A stretch of 64,000 bases of DNA from Haematobacter massiliensis (GCF_000740795.1 NZ_JGYG01000013.1:21496-85495); one strand, 5' to 3'. Numbered from the stretch's first letter, positions 1 to 9,209 are shown. Made by a program: numbers and translations. Notes: generated by a model not told the origin, from the letters alone.

Positions 1-1243
1 TATTCCCGCGGTTCGCCGCGACGACAGGCACGATGATCTCCGTTCGACGCGCATTGCCAAATCTGGCTTGTCCGAAATGAGGAATGCCCGGGCCGCGTCC
101 GAGAGCGCTTGCCAGAGCCATGCCTGTTATCGGGGCCTGCAAGACAGCGCCATTCGTAACGTCCTGCCTCGGATGCGCTGTAAGGTTTCCGACCAAGCCT
201 GCGGTGTCGCGCAAATCCATGCGCGTAAGAGCGAGGACACCCGTCACGCCCCCTTCAGCGGCGAATTGGATGGCTGACTGGATATATTGGTCTTTGGCAG
301 GTTTTGAATTGACCGCCTGTTGGCCACGCGCGGGCGCATTTACCAGCCTATAGCCCGGTTGAATGATCTGGTCGAAGTGCATGAGTTGGCCGGGCGCCCC
401 CCCTCGGAGGACGGAGGCCAGCGTCTGTGTGGCACTGCCCGCGTTGACGGCTTCGTTGAACAGCAGGACCGTGATGTCGTTTCCCGCTAGGTCGATCATC
501 GTCTGAAGCTGGTCAATCTCGGCTTGCATTCGGAGGAGGTTCCTCGACCCGCCCCAGACGCCTCGCCCCGCCTCCGAGGCGTTGACGATGGCGTGGATGC
601 CCGGAACCATGCTGGCAAGCTGTTGGGCAAGGAGCATCTGACCGCAGTTCTGGAAGCTGTCGGGATTGGTCGTGCTGACGGGGGGCGTCCCCGACCCTGT
701 AATTCCGTACCGGGCAGGAGCCTCATCAGACCCTCCGGCCAATGTGGATTTCCCTTCCCAGAAGGTGCAGTAGGCAACTTTTCCGATGTCGGGCAGGGGA
801 GGCATGGTGAACGCCGCGCCGTAGACGCTCGGATTGGGGCATTGGGTTCCGCGCGCCAGCGAGGACGGGCCAACCAGCAGATGCTTGAACCCGACAGCGC
901 AGCGCCCGACGCTCCGCGCCACGATCTCCGGGCTGGCTGTCAGGCGGACCTCCCGCCAGCACCAATGCTTCGTGGCCGGGATCGACCGCCTGACGCTCCA
1001 TGCCCCACCGGTGATCCTGCCTGCGCTTACCCAGCCGGTGACCGCCTCGCCTCCCGTACCGACAAGGCGGAACTCGACCGCCATCCCCTCCAAGGTGGCG
1101 TGAGCCGGGCCAGAGAAGGTCACAGCGCGTTCCAGCGCCTCGATCTCGTCCCCGCGCAGCCCATAGACCCAGCCGTCCATAGCGAAATTCGGCACGCCGT
1201 CCCGGATCGAAGGGTATGGGTCATGGTCCAGCATGCCCGACAT
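1..1243 (-). CDS. Unrecognised protein, C-terminus beyond left edge
   Basis: An uninterrupted minus-strand frame runs from an in-frame stop at 1478-1480 to the left edge. The ATG at 1243 has GGGAG six bases upstream; ATG 1465 (AAGGGA in front) and GTG 1405 in the same frame are possible longer starts. About 414 residues are visible. There is no signal peptide or membrane helix; the middle third contains several cysteines and a Gly/Ser/Thr-rich stretch, and the later part reads like an alpha/beta domain. I do not recognise the family. It lies next to insertion-sequence debris, so it may be accessory or phage-derived, but nothing in it proves that. Confidence 0.5.
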   Translation of the reverse strand, partial: MSGMLDHDPYPSIRDGVPNFAMDGWVYGLRGDEIEALERAVTFSGPAHATLEGMAVEFRLVGTGGEAVTGWVSAGRITGGAWSVRRSIPATKHWCWREVRLTASPEIVARSVGRCAVGFKHLLVGPSSLARGTQCPNPSVYGAAFTMPPLPDIGKVAYCTFWEGKSTLAGGSDEAPARYGITGSGTPPVSTTNPDSFQNCGQMLLAQQLASMVPGIHAIVNASEAGRGVWGGSRNLLRMQAEIDQLQTMIDLAGNDITVLLFNEAVNAGSATQTLASVLRGGAPGQLMHFDQIIQPGYRLVNAPARGQQAVNSKPAKDQYIQSAIQFAAEGGVTGVLALTRMDLRDTAGLVGNLTAHPRQDVTNGAVLQAPITGMALASALGRGPGIPHFGQARFGNARRTEIIVPVVAANRGN

Positions 1244-1559
1244 AACTGCTCCCACTGTCGTATACCTAACGGGTTCCTCGTGTGGCGCACGCAAGCCGTA
1301 GCCCGATCTCGCGATCAGAGAGGCGAGGAAGTGAGCCTGCTGCCCGCGAGCCTGGCAGCCCGAGGCCGATACCGAAATAGTGCCATGCTCAGGTTCCTTA
1401 TGCACGCAGCATTGGGCCAGGGACGATGTTACTCGTAGAATAGTCGCGGTTGCCCTCCCAGACATCGGTGTTTCCCTTCAACCCATTGTGGCAATACACG
1501 CCGCAGGTCACGCGAGATGGGACGATCCGGTTCCCGATAGGCCATCGGCCCCGGGGTCT

Positions 1560-1940
1560 TCCGAGAGGAGACCATTTCCACCGAGCGCGGGCTGAGCTCC
1601 CCCCGAAACAGTGACGGAGGCGCGATCGCGCTGAAAGCCGTGAAAGGCGAGCGCCCTGTGTCGGAGCTGGCGGCCGAATACGGCGTGCATCCGATGAGGA
1701 TCCCCCGTGGAAGAAGGCGTTGCTCAATGGCGGTGGCTATCTGTGAGCGGGGCAGCAGGAAAGCCCGCAGCGGAGGAAACGGTCCCTGCATGCCAGGAGT
1801 GGAGATCTGGCTGTCGCCAACGATTTTCTGTCACGACAGTGGATCGGCAAGTGAGGCGTGGCGGGACCGAACAGGACCCTCCCGTGCTGTCGATCGGGCG
1901 CAGGGAGGGACTCAGGCACCCGCCGCCCCGTTCCCGGACA
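1560..1940 (+). pseudogene. Decayed IS3-family insertion: orfA and start of orfB
   Basis: From 1625 one frame encodes the typical IS3 OrfA helix-turn-helix segment (ALKAVKGERPVSELAAEYGV), a second frame continues with PWKKALLNGGGY near 1705-1740, the first frame resumes with ERGSRKA, and the OrfA ending AVANDFLSR...GK plus stop appears in yet another frame at about 1810-1854. The following bases give a DPPVLSIGRR-like start of OrfB. The need to change frame at least twice and the missing remainder of OrfB show an inactive remnant. No terminal inverted repeats could be assigned. Confidence 0.7.
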
Positions 1941-2811
1941 GCCCTGTGGCGGCCAATTGGCTCCCGTCGAGAACATCTGGATGCAAAAATACCACGGCCC
2001 TGTCACTCAGAACGATGTGCGGGGGTCAGAATTTTATGCGCCTCCGCCGTGAACCACAGAAGCGGCCAGCCAGCGCAGCACCGGTAAGAAGGCAACCCGT
2101 TTCGGCATCATTCTTGCGCCCTGCACCCGCCGGGGTCATCGCGGCCCGTAGGGATGGCGGGACGGAGGACTTTCAGAACACGATAAATCCCGGATACCCG
2201 CCCATTTCGGCGATTCATGCGATCATTACGGGGTGTTCTCAGACGCCGCGTTGTCATTATTGCATCTCATTCGATAAGCGCAACTTATCGGTAATGATGG
2301 AGGACAGTCTGGTCGTTTCATGTGGCGCGCGGAATCGCAAAATTCTGCGCCTACAGTATCCGATATCTCAGTAAACAGGCGTGTTGTTACAGATCACGGT
2401 GGCGGCGGGTGAATCCTCCATCGACCAGCGGTTCTGTGGTTGCCTCTTCTGGTCCATGCAGGCGGCAGGAGGTCGCCAGCCATCGGGCATTGGCCTGAAG
2501 GGCGGTCGGCCTGCTGGCTGCCACGAGCGGAACAGGCGGCAGCCATTTCTCCAAATGGCCAAGGACAGCCTCGGCCGTGGAATGCAGATGCATCACCTGT
2601 CGACATCAGCCGTCATTGCGCCGCGCGCCATTGCCATGCCACTCACCGCTTCCTGAAGGCATGGCCCCCCGATGCCCTGCGGCCCGCCGCTCTGAACATG
2701 TGATCACAGGGGGCGCGGGCGAAAGAATGTCAGGAAGCGGCTGACTGCTCCACAGAGTGGCCTTACCCCTGCTACACTGCCGGTCCATGCCCTTACATGA
2801 AGAGGCCGCAG
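1941..2811. other. Gap with no convincing gene
   Basis: About 870 bases downstream of the IS3 remnant. Short open frames exist on both strands but none has a credible start signal, domain or consistent composition. It contains the 10-base palindrome TGTGATCACA at 2699-2708, about 100 bases upstream of the next gene. Possibly eroded insertion-sequence or gene debris. Confidence 0.5.
2699..2708. promoter_or_regulatory. TGTGATCACA palindrome upstream of the YbaY/META gene
   Basis: A perfect 10-base palindrome in the intergenic region; an identical copy lies at 4178-4187. It resembles two abutted CRP/FNR-family half sites without the usual spacer, so a regulator cannot be named. Role inferred only from position and repetition. 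Confidence 0.25.
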
Positions 2812-3564
2812 ATGATCCGTTCCCGCTTCCCTGCCTGCGCCATGCTGGCCGCGGCTGTCTTGACCGGTTCCCTTTCCACCAGTCCCCTTTCCGCCGAGAC
2901 CCTGCGTGGAACCGTCACCTATCGGGAGCGTATGGCCCTGCCGCCCGGAGCCGAAGTGGAGGTGAAGCTCGTCGATGTCTCCCGCGCCGATGCGCCGGCG
3001 ACGGTTCTTGGCGAAACCACGCTGCAGTCCGACCATGCCGCGCCGTTTCCCTTCGCTCTGGATTATGACGCGGCCGCCATCGTGCCGAACCACAGCTATG
3101 CGTTGCAGGCACGCATCACGGCAGGGGGGCAGCTGCTTTTCATCACCACAGCCCATCATCCGGCCTTCGAGCACCCGGCAGGGCAGGCCGAAATCGTGGT
3201 GGAACGCGTCGCCACCCCCGCCGCAAGCCCCGCGGGCCTCTGGCGGCTCGAAAGCCTCATGGGTCAGCCGGCGGAGGCGGGCGTCCAGTCGGTGATCGAG
3301 ATTGCGGCAGATGGCACGTTGTCCGGCTCTGGCGGCTGCAACATGATCACCGGCAAGGCGAGGATAGAGGGGGAGCGGATCGATTTCGGCCGCGTCGCCA
3401 GCACGATGATGGCCTGTCCGCCCATCGCGATGGGGCAGGAAATGGCGCTTTTCCAGGCGCTCGAAGCGGCGCGGCGCTGGCAGATAGATCCCACCGGTCA
3501 GGCCCTTATTCTCTTTGATGAGGCTGGGGGCGGGCTTGCGGCGTTCCGCAGCACCGAAAGGTGA
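2812..3564 (+). CDS. Secreted YbaY-domain plus META-domain protein
   Basis: 250 residues. A signal peptide (about residues 1-27, basic start then a hydrophobic run ending in an SLSTSPLSA-type cleavage region) is followed by a YbaY/YscW-like beta domain (GTVTYRERMALPPGAEVEV... up to about residue 130) and a C-terminal META domain (about 140-245) with the characteristic GSGGCNMITG and MACPP segments. YbaY/META proteins are envelope proteins of poorly known function, sometimes linked to stress resistance and secretion. GAGG seven bases before ATG 2812 favours this start over ATG 2797, which lacks a good site. Single gene, apparently not in an operon. Confidence 0.85.
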   Translation: MIRSRFPACAMLAAAVLTGSLSTSPLSAETLRGTVTYRERMALPPGAEVEVKLVDVSRADAPATVLGETTLQSDHAAPFPFALDYDAAAIVPNHSYALQARITAGGQLLFITTAHHPAFEHPAGQAEIVVERVATPAASPAGLWRLESLMGQPAEAGVQSVIEIAADGTLSGSGGCNMITGKARIEGERIDFGRVASTMMACPPIAMGQEMALFQALEAARRWQIDPTGQALILFDEAGGGLAAFRSTER

Positions 3565-3662
3565 GCGGAACGCCGGAAATATCCCGGAAAGCCGCACCGG
3601 GCGGCGATGGCGGAAAAGCCCCCGTCGTCCGCCTGCTTGCCCGGGATCGGCACACAGGCGGC

Positions 3663-3695
3663 AAAGCAAAAGGGCACGCGAATGGCGTGCCCTGT
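3663..3695 (-). terminator. Rho-independent terminator for the small secreted protein gene
   Basis: Nine-base-pair stem (AGGGCACGC / GCGTGCCCT at 3671-3679 and 3685-3693, five-base loop). On the minus strand it is followed by TTTTGCTTTG, placing it just beyond the stop at 3721. Confidence 0.7.
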
Positions 3696-3720
3696 GCGAG
3701 TGGTGCAGTGATCCGGGGGA

Positions 3721-3990
3721 TCAGTCGTCAACGTAATCCGGTACGATCAGCGCGGTAGGGGTGTTGGCACCGCGGGTGACCATCGCATCATGGCTGAGGA
3801 TCAGGTTGATCCGCTCATGGTCATTGTTGCGTTTCGCATTGTCGAGCTGGACCAGCTCGTTCAGGCTGAATTCCGTGGGGTTCACACCGAGTTGCTGGGC
3901 AAGCTGGGCTTTGCCGGGATTGACGCCCTGCGCCATGACGGGAGCGGCAAGACCCAGAAGAGCAACGGCGAGCATGGATTTGGCAAACAT
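3721..3990 (-). CDS. Small secreted protein of unknown function
   Basis: 89 residues from ATG 3990, with GAAGG about nine bases upstream; an ATG at 3999 would touch that site and is less likely. Residues 1-20 form a clear signal peptide (MFAKSMLAVALLGLAAPVMA). The mature part is short, hydrophilic and acidic at the end (VPDYVDD), with no cysteine and no recognisable domain. Likely periplasmic. It stands alone between its own terminator and a roughly 290-base upstream region containing a TGTGATCACA palindrome at 4178-4187. Function unknown. Confidence 0.75.
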   Translation of the reverse strand: MFAKSMLAVALLGLAAPVMAQGVNPGKAQLAQQLGVNPTEFSLNELVQLDNAKRNNDHERINLILSHDAMVTRGANTPTALIVPDYVDD

Positions 3991-4177
3991 CTCTTTCATC
4001 CTTCGTTTGGACCGTCTTGCAGTTTCACTCTTGCGGTCCACCGATCTTTCCATCGGCTACGGCACTGATATAGGCTCAAACATAAAAGTAGATAAGTACC
4101 GTAATCACACATGATATGTGCACCAACGCACATACATTTTCCGATAGTCACGATTGACTTTGCCGCATCTCCCTTGC

Positions 4178-4187
4178 TGTGATCACA
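4178..4187. promoter_or_regulatory. Second TGTGATCACA palindrome
   Basis: Identical to the palindrome at 2699-2708. It lies about 190 bases upstream of the small secreted protein start at 3990, in the gap shared with the convergent end of the methyltransferase gene. Candidate operator; no regulator identified. Confidence 0.25.
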
Positions 4188-4281
4188 GAAAGTATGGCTG
4201 GAAGAAAACGGAAATCCGTCAATGGTCCATGCCCGCGCCCTGACGGCGCCTGATGGCCCCTACAGTGCCGATCCCGATATC

Positions 4282-5013
4282 TCAGCGCTTCCGGGCGGCG
4301 ACGAGCAGGATCATCGGCCGCTCCCGCTCCACCGCAAGTTCCGGCATGGCGGTGACCTGTGCCCTGGTCGGAGCGAATTCGTCCAGCCGCAGCAGATCGA
4401 AACCGCCCGCGATCAGCGTGTTGAGCGTCGTGGCGAGCTTACGGTGCTGCTTGACCACTCCGGGTGCGAACCAGTCGGTGCGCCGCTCCCCCTCATCGGC
4501 ATAGCCGTTGACGGGCCAGGTCGGGCGGCCGTCCTCATCCTCCGTCCAGCGGGGATGCGCCGCGGCCATGTAGACCGGATGTTCGATGGTGAAGACCAGG
4601 CTGCCCCCCGGCACCAGCGCCCGATGGATCATCTCGGCCAGCCGGGAGAAGTCGACGATGTAATGGAAGGTGAGCGCGCTGTAGACCAGATCGAAGGCAC
4701 TCGCGGGCAGGGTGAGCTCTTCCAGATCAGCGATGCGGTACTCTATGGCCGGATCATCGGTTCTGGCCCGCGCCTGTGCGATCATGTTCTCCGACAGATC
4801 ATACCCCAGAACCGAGGCGGCGCCCCCGGCCCGGAACCAGCGGGAGGCCCAGCCGAAGCCACAGCCCAGATCAGCCACGCGCGCGCCCCTCACATCCGGC
4901 AGCAGGGCGCGGATGGCGTCCCATTCCGGCGCGCCTGCCAGCCCCAGAACCTGGCGCGGAAGCTGGCTGTAGCCGGCAAAGAAATCGGGGGTGTCGTAGA
5001 TGTTCTGGGCCAT
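4282..5013 (-). CDS. SAM-dependent methyltransferase, class I
   Basis: 243 residues from ATG 5013, which has GGGA five bases upstream; longer in-frame starts would add an Arg-rich leader without a site. The Rossmann SAM-binding motif I VADLGCGFG is at residues 46-54, followed by an acidic GYDLSENM motif and a post-motif DLVYSALTFHYI region, the layout of small Methyltransf_11/25 enzymes. The substrate cannot be told from sequence. Cytoplasmic. It sits downstream of the Nramp-like gene on the same strand but separated from it by a terminator, so it is probably a separate unit. Confidence 0.85.
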   Translation of the reverse strand: MAQNIYDTPDFFAGYSQLPRQVLGLAGAPEWDAIRALLPDVRGARVADLGCGFGWASRWFRAGGAASVLGYDLSENMIAQARARTDDPAIEYRIADLEELTLPASAFDLVYSALTFHYIVDFSRLAEMIHRALVPGGSLVFTIEHPVYMAAAHPRWTEDEDGRPTWPVNGYADEGERRTDWFAPGVVKQHRKLATTLNTLIAGGFDLLRLDEFAPTRAQVTAMPELAVERERPMILLVAARKR

Positions 5014-5077
5014 GGTTTCCCTCATGCCGGGGGCCGACCATGCCCGACCTCTGCCTGAAAGGAGAAGCCCCAAATGA

Positions 5078-5106
5078 AAAAGCCCCGCGCGAAGGCGGGG
5101 CTTTTC
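5078..5106. terminator. Strong hairpin terminator after the Nramp-like gene
   Basis: AGCCCCGC...GCGGGGCT stem (about 5081-5102) flanked by A-run and T-run (AAAAA before, TTTT after), giving the form of a rho-independent terminator on either strand. It ends transcription of the 5123-6379 gene. Confidence 0.8.
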
Positions 5107-5122
5107 CGGTTTTCAGGGCAGC

Positions 5123-6379
5123 TCAGAACACCCGCATGATCGCGCCGCGGAGCTGATCCACCGCGAGAGCGGCGAAGGCCAGCGTGCAGAGCAGCAGCAT
5201 GATGTTGATGAACAGCCCGTTGCGCCATTGCTTCGGCACGCGGTCGGTATTCAGGATCCACAGCAGCGTCACCGACATGAAGGGCATGAACAGCGCGCCG
5301 AGCACCCCATAGGCCAGGATCAGATAGACCGGCTGGCCCAGGAACAGCATCACCATGGGCGGGATCGTCAGCCAGACGATGTAGAACTTGTAATACCGCC
5401 CGCCGGCGAGCCGGTCGGGGTCGTTATGCGGCTTGCCCTGCACATGGCCGAGGAAGTCCGCGAACATCAGGCTCACCCCGTTCCACACGCCGACGAGAGA
5501 GGACATGGCCGCCGACCAGAAGCCGATCAGGAACAGCTTGCTCATCCAGGTGCCATAGCGTTCGCCCAGCACGGTGGCGAGGTCCACCATCCCCTGATCG
5601 CCACCACCGATGGCGATATTGGCCGAGTAAAGCAGCTCCGCGCCCACGATCAGCGTCGCCACGACGAAGATGCCGGTCACCAGATAGGCGACGCCGTTGT
5701 CGATCTGCATGACCTTCATGTAGCGCGGCGTGTCCCAGCCCTTTTCCCGCAACCAGTAGCCATAGGCGGCAAGCGTGATCGTGCCGCCCACGCCGCCCGC
5801 GACGGAGAGCACGTTGATCATCGCGCCTTCGGGGATATGGGGGACGAGCCCCCGCACGATCTCTCCGAGGTTCGGTACGGTAAAGGCGGCGGCGGCGACC
5901 ATCGAGATGAACATCAGGATGACCATCACGGTCAGCACCTTCTCGAACAGGTCGTATTTGCCCGACCAGACGAGCGCCATGCCCAGCAGCCCCGAGATGA
6001 TGCCCCAGACGGCGACGCTGAAGAAGGGGAACAGCGAATAGAGCGCAAGTCCCGTGCCCGCCATGGCGGCCGCGCCATAGACGAAGCCCCAGATGACGAT
6101 ATAGGGACCGAAATACCAGCTGGTCCATTTGCCAAGGCTCGACCAGCCTTCGAAGATCGTGTTGCCCGTGGCGAGGGTATAGCGACCAGCACCCTCCACC
6201 AGGATCACCTTCATGATGCAGCCTGCGATCACCGACCACAGCAGGGCATAGCCGTATTTGCTGCCTGCGACAGTGGTGGCGATAAGGTCGGCCGCCCCGA
6301 CGCCGGTCGCGGCCACGACGAGCCCAGGCCCGACGATGCTCCACTTCGGCTCGGCGGCCTGTTGGGATTGCTGGGTCAT
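5123..6379 (-). CDS. Nramp-related metal ion transporter, atypical motifs
   Basis: 418 residues from ATG 6379 with AAGGGAG upstream. About eleven hydrophobic helices in the LeuT-like Nramp arrangement; annotated relatives move divalent cations with protons across the inner membrane. The helix-1 region reads ATGVGAADLIAT instead of the canonical DPGN, and the helix-6 region (SVAGGVGGTITLAAYGYW) lacks the canonical MPH, so the standard metal-binding residues are absent. That places it in a divergent, Nramp-related group, some members of which are known to carry Mg2+ rather than Mn2+/Fe2+; its own substrate is unknown. Monocistronic, with a leader inverted repeat (GGCGCA/TGCGCC, 6415-6444). Confidence 0.8.
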   Translation of the reverse strand: MTQQSQQAAEPKWSIVGPGLVVAATGVGAADLIATTVAGSKYGYALLWSVIAGCIMKVILVEGAGRYTLATGNTIFEGWSSLGKWTSWYFGPYIVIWGFVYGAAAMAGTGLALYSLFPFFSVAVWGIISGLLGMALVWSGKYDLFEKVLTVMVILMFISMVAAAAFTVPNLGEIVRGLVPHIPEGAMINVLSVAGGVGGTITLAAYGYWLREKGWDTPRYMKVMQIDNGVAYLVTGIFVVATLIVGAELLYSANIAIGGGDQGMVDLATVLGERYGTWMSKLFLIGFWSAAMSSLVGVWNGVSLMFADFLGHVQGKPHNDPDRLAGGRYYKFYIVWLTIPPMVMLFLGQPVYLILAYGVLGALFMPFMSVTLLWILNTDRVPKQWRNGLFINIMLLLCTLAFAALAVDQLRGAIMRVF

Positions 6380-6414
6380 CCTCACTCCCTTGTTACAATG
6401 AGGCCCCCATAATC

Positions 6415-6444
6415 GGCGCACCTGCCCTAGGCAACCGATGCGCC
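6415..6444 (-). promoter_or_regulatory. Leader inverted repeat upstream of the Nramp-like gene
   Basis: GGCGCA at 6415-6420 and TGCGCC at 6439-6444 with an 18-base spacer, ending 35 bases before the start codon. Could be an operator or an mRNA hairpin; it does not match a manganese or magnesium riboswitch I recognise. Confidence 0.3.
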
Positions 6445-6811
6445 CGCCAAAGGGCCTTCGGCACATAACGAAGGGAGTGTCATGTGTCGCTTTGTCACAC
6501 AAGGTGAGATATTTGTCTTCTTCCTGTGCCTCTTTGGCGGGCGGTGCGCGCTAAATGGGCACGAAGGCGACCAAGTCCGGGCCAAGTGTCCAAGGTGTTC
6601 GGGGTCAGGTGTTTAGGCCGGATGCTCCGGGCCGGGTGTCCAGCGCCGATTGCTCCGGGCCTGAGTACTGCAGGCCGGTCGCAGACGGGCCACCCCAGCA
6701 GCCACATCACAGCAATCAGGCGCCGCGCCCCATCGCCGCAGACGCAAAAGACGCGGGAACCCGGCAGGGGGTGCGGAGATTGAGGAACAGAAGATGATCG
6801 AGAGGACTGGA

Positions 6812-7018
6812 ATGCCACAGCCGAAGATTACCGTCAGTACCCGCTGGAACGATGCCGCCGGAGTCTGGACGGCCACCTCCGGCGATATCGCCGGTCTCAG
6901 GCTCTCCGCCCATAGTTTCGGCGAGTTGCAGGAACGGCTGCCGGGAGTTCTGAGAAGCCTTCTCGCCCGGTCACGGCCGGCAGCAGGTCTCCAGAAGGGG
7001 GAACAGGGCAGGGCCTGA
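6812..7018 (+). CDS. DUF1902 domain protein
   Basis: 68 residues from ATG 6812 (GAGAGG six bases upstream); ATG 6794 in the same frame, also with a fair site, would add six residues. The pattern ITVSTRWNDAAGVWTATSGDIAGL followed by an amphipathic helix is that of DUF1902, a small beta-beta-alpha fold related to the HicB antitoxin fold. No HicA-like toxin is visible beside it, so a toxin-antitoxin role is not supported here. Isolated gene. Confidence 0.7.
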   Translation: MPQPKITVSTRWNDAAGVWTATSGDIAGLRLSAHSFGELQERLPGVLRSLLARSRPAAGLQKGEQGRA

Positions 7019-7927
7019 ATGGCCTCAGAAGGGGAGGGCGGCAGGGGAATCCGCGTTTGAATCCCGTCCTGTTGCGGATCCTGCGGGTCATGATGTTTCC
7101 CTGACCTGCAGTCTGGCTTCCTGCCTTTCGCGGCCCTTCGCCAGCAAGGCTGCCCTATCCGATGAGCATGCAAGGCTGTCGCGGGAGCGGGTCGATCCCC
7201 GTCATCGCCATCATTTCTACCATTTCTACCGATAAACTTACTCACCGAGACGCCAAGGGCCTGCTCCTCCCGCAGCATGAGGCCCGGTCGTCCGCCGGAG
7301 GCCATGCGGATAGCGAGCTGCCGCGCGGCCCCTTTGCCACAGCCCCTGCGCTGGCTGCCCAAGGTCGCCTTCCTACACCGGCGGGGCTTCGGTCAGGTCG
7401 ATGTCATCCGCCAGAAGGGCTGCGACGCGTGGCCCAGCGCCGCTGATCGGGCGGAGCGTGATCGCCCCCATTCCGGCCTATCGCCCCGAAATGCCAGTCT
7501 TTCCGCGGGCCGGAAAGGCGCCGGCATGGGCCCTTCTGTCGGCTGGCGCAGCGGTTCCACATGCCGCACCGCATCGCAATGCATTGGCAATGGGGCCGCC
7601 GCCGCTGCCGGGGTGGAGGCGCTCTGCCGAAGTCGCGGTCGTGCCATTGCCAGGGGCGGCGTTTCAGGACGCCGCCACGGCGCTGAGCGAACCAGGGGCG
7701 CTGGCGACGACGCCATGTTCATCGGAAGCGGGCTGAAGGTGTGGATCGGCTCAGCAAACGGCGAGTGGGCTGGCGCCGAAGGGAAGGGTGGGGTCGTCCC
7801 CTGTTCCCTGTCCCTTGGCCCTGTCCCTTCGCCCCGCAACAGGAGCAGGGCGGCGACCTCTACGGGGATTTTCCGACCCATGCAGGAAGGAGCCGCTCCC
7901 CGGACAGGGGTGACCCGGATTGCCAAA
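7019..7927. other. Gap with no convincing gene
   Basis: About 900 bases between the DUF1902 gene and the terminator of the DUF937 gene. Open frames on both strands are Arg/Pro-rich and lack start signals or domains, as expected of frames in GC-rich noncoding DNA. A small direct duplication (ATTTCTACC twice in a row) occurs near 7213-7230. Confidence 0.5.
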
Positions 7928-7956
7928 TTGCGGGAGGCTCGTGCCGCCTCCCGCAA
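7928..7956 (-). terminator. Hairpin terminator of the DUF937 gene
   Basis: Perfect 11-base-pair stem (TTGCGGGAGGC at 7928-7938, GCCTCCCGCAA at 7946-7956), lying just beyond the stop at 7971 and followed on the minus strand by TTTGGC. Confidence 0.7.
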
Positions 7957-7970
7957 GATCAGTCGACCTG

Positions 7971-9209
7971 TTACTCGACCAGCCCGCGCAGGCGGCTCAT
8001 CACATCGGTGAGCACCGGGCGGATCACCTCGGCGATCTCGCTATTGCCGAAGAGCCGTTCCTGTGTGGATTGCAGGGCAGGCAGGGCACTGTTGATGACC
8101 CCGTTGATCGCAGTCCTCGCGGTATCTGGCAGGGCGCTCACCATCGAGGCAACGGAACCGAGACTGTCGCTCACCCCTTGCAGGGCGGGAAGCGCCGCTT
8201 CGGCACTGGCGCGGTCCGTCACGGTGTCAAGCGTGCTGCGCAGCCGGTCGATAGCCCCTGTGATCACATCCGTCGGCCCGCCGGACGGAGCCGGGGTGGT
8301 AGTCGGTGCGGGGGTTGGTGCGGGAGTCGCCGGCTCGGGGGTCGTTGAGGTTGCCGGCGGCGTAGATGTCGGCGCCGGGGCTGCCGCGGGCGGGGGAGCG
8401 GGCGGAGCCGGGGGCGGCGAGCGGAAGGCGCCGAGTGCCCATGCGGCCAGCAGGGCCAGTACCACGACCCCCAGTATCAACGGCAGTTTCGAAGGGCTTT
8501 TCTGGGCCGGCGGTGTCTCTTTCTTGGGGGTGGCCGCGGGTTTCGCTGTGGCGGCAGGCGGTGTTTCCACGGCCGTCTTGGCGGCTGCGGCCTTGGCCGT
8601 CACGGATTCCACGCCGCTCGCCGCGGCAGTCGAAGCCGTGGTCGCCGCAGAGGCGGCAGCCCCGCCCAGCCCGCCGAGCAACCCGCCCGCCGCGCCGAGG
8701 CTCTGGGCCAGGCCGGAAGGCAGGGCCTTGGCGATCTCGTCCTTTCCGGCGATGAGCTGATCGAGGATACCCGCGGGCGTAGCCCCCGGCGCCGCCACGG
8801 CCTTGCCGAGCGAGCCGAGCAGGAGGCTGCCTACGGCCCCCATCAGCGGGGCCGACTTCTCCTGCGAAAGACCGGCGTAATCCCCTACCTTGGAGGACAG
8901 CGTCTTGAGCGTCCCCTCTCCGAAGAGGGAGGAGAGTATCCCCCCCACGCCGGTCACGCCCGCCCCGGTGGCGGTCAGGTCGTCAGCCAGCGGATCCCCC
9001 TCCTGCTTGCCGAGCCCGGTAAGCGCAGAGACAAGCGCCTTGCTGCCCTGCGGATTGGTGGCTGCGCTGACGAGACCCGCCAGCAAGGCAGGGGCTGCCG
9101 CCGTGATCGCCTGCCGCGCCTTGGCAGGATCGACCCCGATCAACCCGGCGATGCGGTCCACGACAGGACCGGACAATACCGTGGTTAAAAGCGTCTGAAC
9201 GAGTGACAT
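7971..9209 (-). CDS. DUF937 (YidB-like) protein with proline-rich envelope linker
   Basis: 412 residues from ATG 9209 with GAGG five bases upstream. Residues 1 to about 180 form a DUF937/YidB-like helical domain ([25 protein letters not shown]). An Ala/Lys/Pro-rich stretch leads to a single membrane helix ([21 protein letters not shown], about residues 240-260), then a roughly 60-residue Pro/Ala/Thr linker and a short helical C-terminal domain. The expected topology is N-terminal domain in the cytoplasm and linker plus tail in the periplasm. Function of the family is unknown. Monocistronic. Confidence 0.75.
   Translation of the reverse strand: MSLVQTLLTTVLSGPVVDRIAGLIGVDPAKARQAITAAAPALLAGLVSAATNPQGSKALVSALTGLGKQEGDPLADDLTATGAGVTGVGGILSSLFGEGTLKTLSSKVGDYAGLSQEKSAPLMGAVGSLLLGSLGKAVAAPGATPAGILDQLIAGKDEIAKALPSGLAQSLGAAGGLLGGLGGAAASAATTASTAAASGVESVTAKAAAAKTAVETPPAATAKPAATPKKETPPAQKSPSKLPLILGVVVLALLAAWALGAFRSPPPAPPAPPPAAAPAPTSTPPATSTTPEPATPAPTPAPTTTPAPSGGPTDVITGAIDRLRSTLDTVTDRASAEAALPALQGVSDSLGSVASMVSALPDTARTAINGVINSALPALQSTQERLFGNSEIAEVIRPVLTDVMSRLRGLVE

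Noticed and set aside
2387..2596. Minus-strand frame of 69 codons reading HLHSTAEAVLGHLEKWLPPVPL
   Set aside because: Composition is protein-like but there is no start signal, domain or context; it may be debris, so it was not annotated as a gene.
6380..6490. Manganese or magnesium riboswitch upstream of the Nramp-like gene
   Set aside because: Only a simple inverted repeat is visible; no conserved riboswitch core could be recognised by eye.
6812..7018. HicB antitoxin of a toxin-antitoxin pair
   Set aside because: DUF1902 shares a fold with HicB but no HicA-like small toxin gene is adjacent on either side.
7393..7956. Minus-strand frame of 187 codons ahead of the DUF937 terminator
   Set aside because: Arg/Pro/Ala-rich sequence without motifs, running through the terminator stem; treated as chance.
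8259..8268. Third TGTGATCACA palindrome as an operator
   Set aside because: It lies inside the DUF937 coding sequence and is explained by the Asp-Val-Ile-Thr codons.
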